A DNA stretch of 64,000 nucleotides from JBDGYW01 sp964518955. Lineage in GTDB: Bacteria > Gemmatimonadota > Gemmatimonadetes > Gemmatimonadales > GWC2-71-9. Below are positions 60,590 through 64,000 of this stretch, piece by piece (within the stretch, counting starts at the first letter, position 1; every line of letters begins with the position of its first letter). The notes below the pieces were generated by a model. That model did no database searches and had not been told where the DNA came from. It was given only the letters and a program-made list of their open reading frames with translations. The DNA is taken from contig CAZFHS010000001.1 in the NCBI GenBank assembly GCA_964518955.1, positions 124,001 through 188,000 on the forward strand, in the 5' to 3' direction. The translations under genes were made by a program, and so were the position numbers.

Positions 60590-62404
60590 TTACCTCGAAC
60601 GAAGGTAATCCTCGATCCGTATTGTCCAGGCCCAATCGCAGGGCATCTCACGGTACGGAACTGCGGAGAAGTCCACGTAGAGCGTTTCTCCTGCGACACG
60701 CCACGTCAGAACACCTTCGAGCCCGAGCATGCTGATGCGCGTGCCCGCAGGCGGCGGAGCAATTGGAATCGCAAGCTCCTCGTCAGGCCACTCGAATGAG
60801 ATCACATACAGATCGTCGCCCTTGGCGGTGTATGCCAGATGCTGCCACAACGATCTGTACACAACGTTCAGTCCACTGTCGGCGTCCGAGTCGTCCGTCG
60901 TGAAGAGACGCTCCTGAGGTACGATCTGCCGCGGCGTGTTCGGACTCGACCAGAAGAGATGTGCGGACGCTTGGAGTTCCTTCTCGTAGTATTCGACGCG
61001 AATGGGGTATCTCTGACCCTCCTCGAGAACGATGGCGCCATCCGGCAGCTCCCTCCCCTCCCTCTCCTCCCTAGTTTTTTCCACAACCAACTTCCCATCA
61101 ACCCAAACTCTCATCTCGTCGTCCGCCTCTGCTTCAAACACGAACTCCTCGGTCCCCGGCACTCCCACGAACCCAGTCCATGTCGCATGGAAATCATCTT
61201 CGCGGATTGGCCGCCCTGGTGCATTTCTCACCCAGTTGAAATCGATGGTGGGGTCGATGCGCTCGAGTGTTATTTGCCTTTCCTCTCCGGTTTTGGTCCA
61301 CGGTCGCGAGCCGTAGATCGCCTCTCCGTTCACGCGCAGCCAGCTACCGAGTTGTACCAGCCGCTCCTGCTGAAGCAAGGGAATTTGGCCATCGGCCTTG
61401 GGGCCTACGTTCAGAATCATGCCGCCACCGGCTGCCACCGCACTCGCGAAGCGATGAACCAGCTCGCCAGGGGTCATGTACGCGTCGAGATCCTCGTTGC
61501 GATTTAGTGCAAACGAGCGTCCCAGCCCCCTGACCTCGGTCCATGGACGCTCGGAGGGCTCGATCCCGGCGCTGTATTCAGGTGTGCGGAACCCTATGTT
61601 GGAACCGCCACCCCACCGATCGTTCACGACAGCGTCAGGGCCGACCGTGTCGAAGTACCAATCGATCAGCTCCCGAGCGTGCCATTGCTCGGCCGAGTTG
61701 AACCATTCTCCATCCGTGAACACCACGACGGGGCGGTATGTCGAGACTAGCTCCTTGAACTGCGGGATCATGTACTGCTCGACGTATGGTCCAATAGAGT
61801 CGTTCGGGTCGGTGTACCAACGGTGGAGAGGATTATTCCACTCCGCAAGCGAGTAGTAGAGACCCATTCTCAACCCGGCATCGCGCACTGCCTCGGTCAG
61901 ATCACCAACGAGGTCGCGTTTTGGGCCTACATCAACGCTGTTCCAATCGGGAGAGAGCTGACTGGGCCAAAGAGCGTATCCGTCATGGTGCTTTGATACC
62001 AACACGACGTACCTCGCACCTGCCCGACGAAACAGTTCAGCCCACGAACCTGGCTCGAACAACTCTGCCTTGAATAGCGGCGCAAAATCCCGATAGGTGA
62101 AATCGACTCCGTAGCGCTCTCGCATGAAGTCGGTTCTGAGGTTCTCGTCGAGTTGAAGTCCCCGCAGAAACCACTCGCCGTACTGTTCCGGTCCGGAGTA
62201 CGCCGGAACCGAATAGACACCCCAGTGAATGAATATCCCGAGCTTTGCATCCACGAACCATTGAGGGTACGGCCGGGAGCGGAGTTCGTCCCATGTCGCG
62301 ATGTCAGTTTGGCTCGGATCCTGACCGGCGGCTTGCGATGTCAATCCCGAGTTCATAAAAATGGCGACGACAACGACGAGCGTCCTCAGCGATCTGCGTA
62401 TCAT
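60590..62404 (-). CDS. Exported GH29 alpha-L-fucosidase with PA14 domain
   Basis: About 604 residues. Signal peptide SLRTLVVVVAIFMNSG, GH29 catalytic barrel: IFIHWGVYSVPAYSGPEQYG, YVVLVSKHHDGYALW, VFTDGEWFNSAEQW (nucleophile Asp in this motif), MILNVGPKADG. After residue about 410, a PA14-like domain (FVGVPGTEEFVFEAEADDEM, VWVDGKLVV, RVEYYEKELQASAHLFW) for carbohydrate binding, then a short beta-rich tail. Cleaves terminal alpha-L-fucose from glycans in the periplasm or outside. Start at 62404 after GGGAG; the frame opens at 62440. Confidence 0.93.
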   Translation of the reverse strand: MIRRSLRTLVVVVAIFMNSGLTSQAAGQDPSQTDIATWDELRSRPYPQWFVDAKLGIFIHWGVYSVPAYSGPEQYGEWFLRGLQLDENLRTDFMRERYGVDFTYRDFAPLFKAELFEPGSWAELFRRAGARYVVLVSKHHDGYALWPSQLSPDWNSVDVGPKRDLVGDLTEAVRDAGLRMGLYYSLAEWNNPLHRWYTDPNDSIGPYVEQYMIPQFKELVSTYRPVVVFTDGEWFNSAEQWHARELIDWYFDTVGPDAVVNDRWGGGSNIGFRTPEYSAGIEPSERPWTEVRGLGRSFALNRNEDLDAYMTPGELVHRFASAVAAGGGMILNVGPKADGQIPLLQQERLVQLGSWLRVNGEAIYGSRPWTKTGEERQITLERIDPTIDFNWVRNAPGRPIREDDFHATWTGFVGVPGTEEFVFEAEADDEMRVWVDGKLVVEKTREEREGRELPDGAIVLEEGQRYPIRVEYYEKELQASAHLFWSSPNTPRQIVPQERLFTTDDSDADSGLNVVYRSLWQHLAYTAKGDDLYVISFEWPDEELAIPIAPPPAGTRISMLGLEGVLTWRVAGETLYVDFSAVPYREMPCDWAWTIRIEDYLRSR

Positions 62405-62561
62405 GTGGCGCTTCTCCCAAGAGGTACGATTCTGCTCCAAAGAAAACTAGGTTGTGGCGCGCACAGGCACCAACCTTCGCACATTGCCATTACCTGTACC
62501 TGCAGGTAACGTTGCCCTTCGACCCTCAGCAAATTCAGACTTCATACTCAAGAGGAAGTTC

Positions 62562-64000
62562 ATGAAGAAGAACAGCACAAGGAACCGCAAGGTTTCGAAG
62601 TGGTGCATACTGCCTGCTCTGCTTCTCTGCACCTCTGCCCTCTCAGCCCAGACGGATGTAACCTCGCTCATCAATAGTTTCTCGTGGCGCGAAGTCGGCC
62701 CAGCGAACCCGGCCGGGCGCATTGTTGACGTGGAGGCGGTGGAAGGCAGCTCACACATCATCTATGCCGGCGCCGCGACGGGCGGGCTCTGGAAGACAGT
62801 CAACTCCGGCATTACTTGGGAGCCGATCTTCGACGATCAACCGACCGCCTCAATAGGCGATATCGGGCTCTCGCAGTCGAATTCCAACATACTCTACGTC
62901 GGTACGGGTGAGGCGAACAACCGCAACAGTTCCCCGTGGGGAGACGGGATGTACAAGTCGACCGACGCGGGCGAGACCTGGGCATACGTCGGCCTCCGAG
63001 AAACTCGACATATAGCCCGAGTGCTCGTGCATCCGACGAACGCCGACATCGTCTACGTGGCAGCAATGGGCCACCTTTGGGCCACCAACGAAGAACGCGG
63101 CGTTTTCAAGACTACCGACGGCGGGCAGACCTGGGAGAAGGTCTTCTATATCAACGACCGGACAGGTGCGACCGACATTGCCATGGACCCGGTCGACACA
63201 GACATCCTGTACGTGGCCATGCATGAACGTCTGCGCGACCGTTTCGATGCTGGAGATCCGGTCGAAAGATGGGGGCCGGACGCAGGAATCTACGTCTCCC
63301 GCAATGGCGGCGTTGACTGGACCCGGTCCACAGTGGGACTACCCACCACAGACCTGGGTCGGCTCGGAATCGCTGCCGCGCGAAGCGCACCGGGAACCGT
63401 TTACGCCCTGATTGGAACGAGACCACCTCCGCGCGACGATTCGGAGGAAGAGGAAGAACCGGAAGAAGATCCGCTGAACCCAGACAAGGACGGCATATTC
63501 AAGTCGACCGACTACGGCGTTACTTGGGTAAAGGTCAACGACTGGAACAACCGCCCCTCTTACTACAGTCAAATTCGTGTCGATCCCAATGATGAGAACG
63601 TGATCTGGGGATTCGCCTCGCCGATGGCGTATTCCGACGATGGAGGTATTACGGTGAAGTCCGGCCCGGAAGTTCAGGGACCGACCCACATCGACTACCA
63701 CTCTGCATGGATAGATCCCGACAACTCCGACCATGTCATCGTGGGCGGTGACGGCGGTATCAACGTTACGTGGGATCGTGGGAAACACTGGGAGGTTGTG
63801 AAACAGTTTGGGCTCGCTCAGTGTTACGCGATCTCGGTAGACATGCGCAAACCTTACTACGTCGTCGTGGGTTTGCAGGACAATGGCGTTTGGGTCGGCG
63901 CGAGCCGAGGCAAAATCACGCGCGGTGTAACCAATGCCGACTGGTTTGCGCTCTCGAACGCGGACGGCTTCTACAGCCAAGTAGACCCAACCGACTTCAA
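62562..64000 (+). CDS. Asp-box (BNR/VPS10-like) exported protein, 5' part, cut by the window end
   Basis: An open frame of 479 codons with no stop before the window edge. Starts with ATG after AGAGGAAG; signal peptide WCILPALLLCTSALSAQ. Asp boxes: KTVNSGITW, KSTDAGETW, KTTDGGQTW, VSRNGGVDW and KSTDYGVTW, with an acidic insertion (DDSEEEEEPEEDPLNPDKDG) at about residue 295. Homologous in design to the 48-51 kb protein: the same GPANPAGRI-like opening and GGLWKT first repeat, but divergent enough not to be a recent copy. Shares a short divergent promoter region with the fucosidase gene. Confidence 0.88.
   Translation, partial: MKKNSTRNRKVSKWCILPALLLCTSALSAQTDVTSLINSFSWREVGPANPAGRIVDVEAVEGSSHIIYAGAATGGLWKTVNSGITWEPIFDDQPTASIGDIGLSQSNSNILYVGTGEANNRNSSPWGDGMYKSTDAGETWAYVGLRETRHIARVLVHPTNADIVYVAAMGHLWATNEERGVFKTTDGGQTWEKVFYINDRTGATDIAMDPVDTDILYVAMHERLRDRFDAGDPVERWGPDAGIYVSRNGGVDWTRSTVGLPTTDLGRLGIAAARSAPGTVYALIGTRPPPRDDSEEEEEPEEDPLNPDKDGIFKSTDYGVTWVKVNDWNNRPSYYSQIRVDPNDENVIWGFASPMAYSDDGGITVKSGPEVQGPTHIDYHSAWIDPDNSDHVIVGGDGGINVTWDRGKHWEVVKQFGLAQCYAISVDMRKPYYVVVGLQDNGVWVGASRGKITRGVTNADWFALSNADGFYSQVDPTDF

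Overview
The window (about 56-57% G+C by eye) is a chromosomal segment of a Gram-negative-type bacterium: exported and lipobox proteins, MacA/MacB-type envelope transporters, Sec and Tat signals. The gene mix (Asp-box/BNR repeat proteins, exported amidohydrolases, DinB, eukaryotic-type Ser/Thr kinase, ABC-2 permease/CPBP fusion, LytS/LytTR pair, ATC-hydrolase family) looks most like Gemmatimonadota or a neighbouring uncultured phylum; that placement is an inference from gene content, not a measurement. No rRNA, tRNA, CRISPR, phage or transposase gene was found.

Layout. 0-3.5 kb (minus): amino-acid permease, aldo/keto reductase-RidA fusion and FxsA. 3.8-9.4 kb (minus): a seven-gene operon in the order ECF sigma, small membrane protein (possible anti-sigma), Spy/CpxP-like protein, MacA-like adaptor, ABC ATPase, two FtsX-fold permeases; it reads as a self-regulated envelope-stress or efflux module. 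9.6-12.5 kb (minus): an exported degenerate metallo-beta-lactamase/2-hydroxyacid dehydrogenase fusion and a lipoprotein. 12.6-16.8 kb (minus): a NatAB-like ABC exporter whose second permease carries a CPBP protease domain. 17-21 kb (plus): hdrC-hdrB-[2Fe-2S/2x4Fe-4S protein]-flavoprotein, a soluble heterodisulfide-reductase/thiol:fumarate-reductase-like operon with two strong hairpins between the first two genes. 21.1-22.3 kb: a lipoprotein of six tandem 55-residue repeats. 22.3-23.8 kb: a decayed gene and an intact metallo-hydrolase. 23.9-28.1 kb (minus): GntR regulator with a perfect 25-bp operator, ABC ATPase, two permeases and a Ser/Thr kinase; divergent from it is a LytS/LytTR two-component pair. 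30.4-34.0 kb (minus): sulfatase-modifying-factor-like lipoprotein, Tat-exported ATC-hydrolase-like protein, PDZ membrane protein, SRPBCC protein.

34.3-40.2 kb (plus) is a full set of hydrogenase maturation genes, hypA-hypB-hypF-hypC-hypD-hypE, without hydrogenase structural genes; HypA lacks its zinc-finger domain and HypE carries an insert encoded by a G-rich tract. 40.3-45.7 kb (plus) is a probable catabolic run (exported amidohydrolase, creatininase-like, ketopantoate-reductase-like, SDR, M20 peptidase). 45.8-46.5 kb is a VapBC-type toxin-antitoxin pair bracketed by copies of a dispersed intergenic repeat seen at least five times in the window. 46.9-48.0 kb is a ComEC-like metallo-hydrolase with DUF3006. 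48.1-51.3 kb (minus) is a large Asp-box protein.

51.5-59.9 kb (plus) is a formate module: formate-tetrahydrofolate ligase, then NuoE-like, NuoF-GltD fusion and a NuoG-FdhA type molybdenum/tungsten formate dehydrogenase with a cysteine ligand. The NuoF-GltD fusion puts an NADH site and a probable NADPH site on one chain, so the complex could exchange electrons among formate, NAD(H), NADP(H) and possibly ferredoxin. Together with the Hdr/Tfr-like operon and the hyp genes, this suggests a flexible redox metabolism using formate and H2. The window ends with DinB, a GH29-PA14 fucosidase and the 5' part of a second Asp-box protein.
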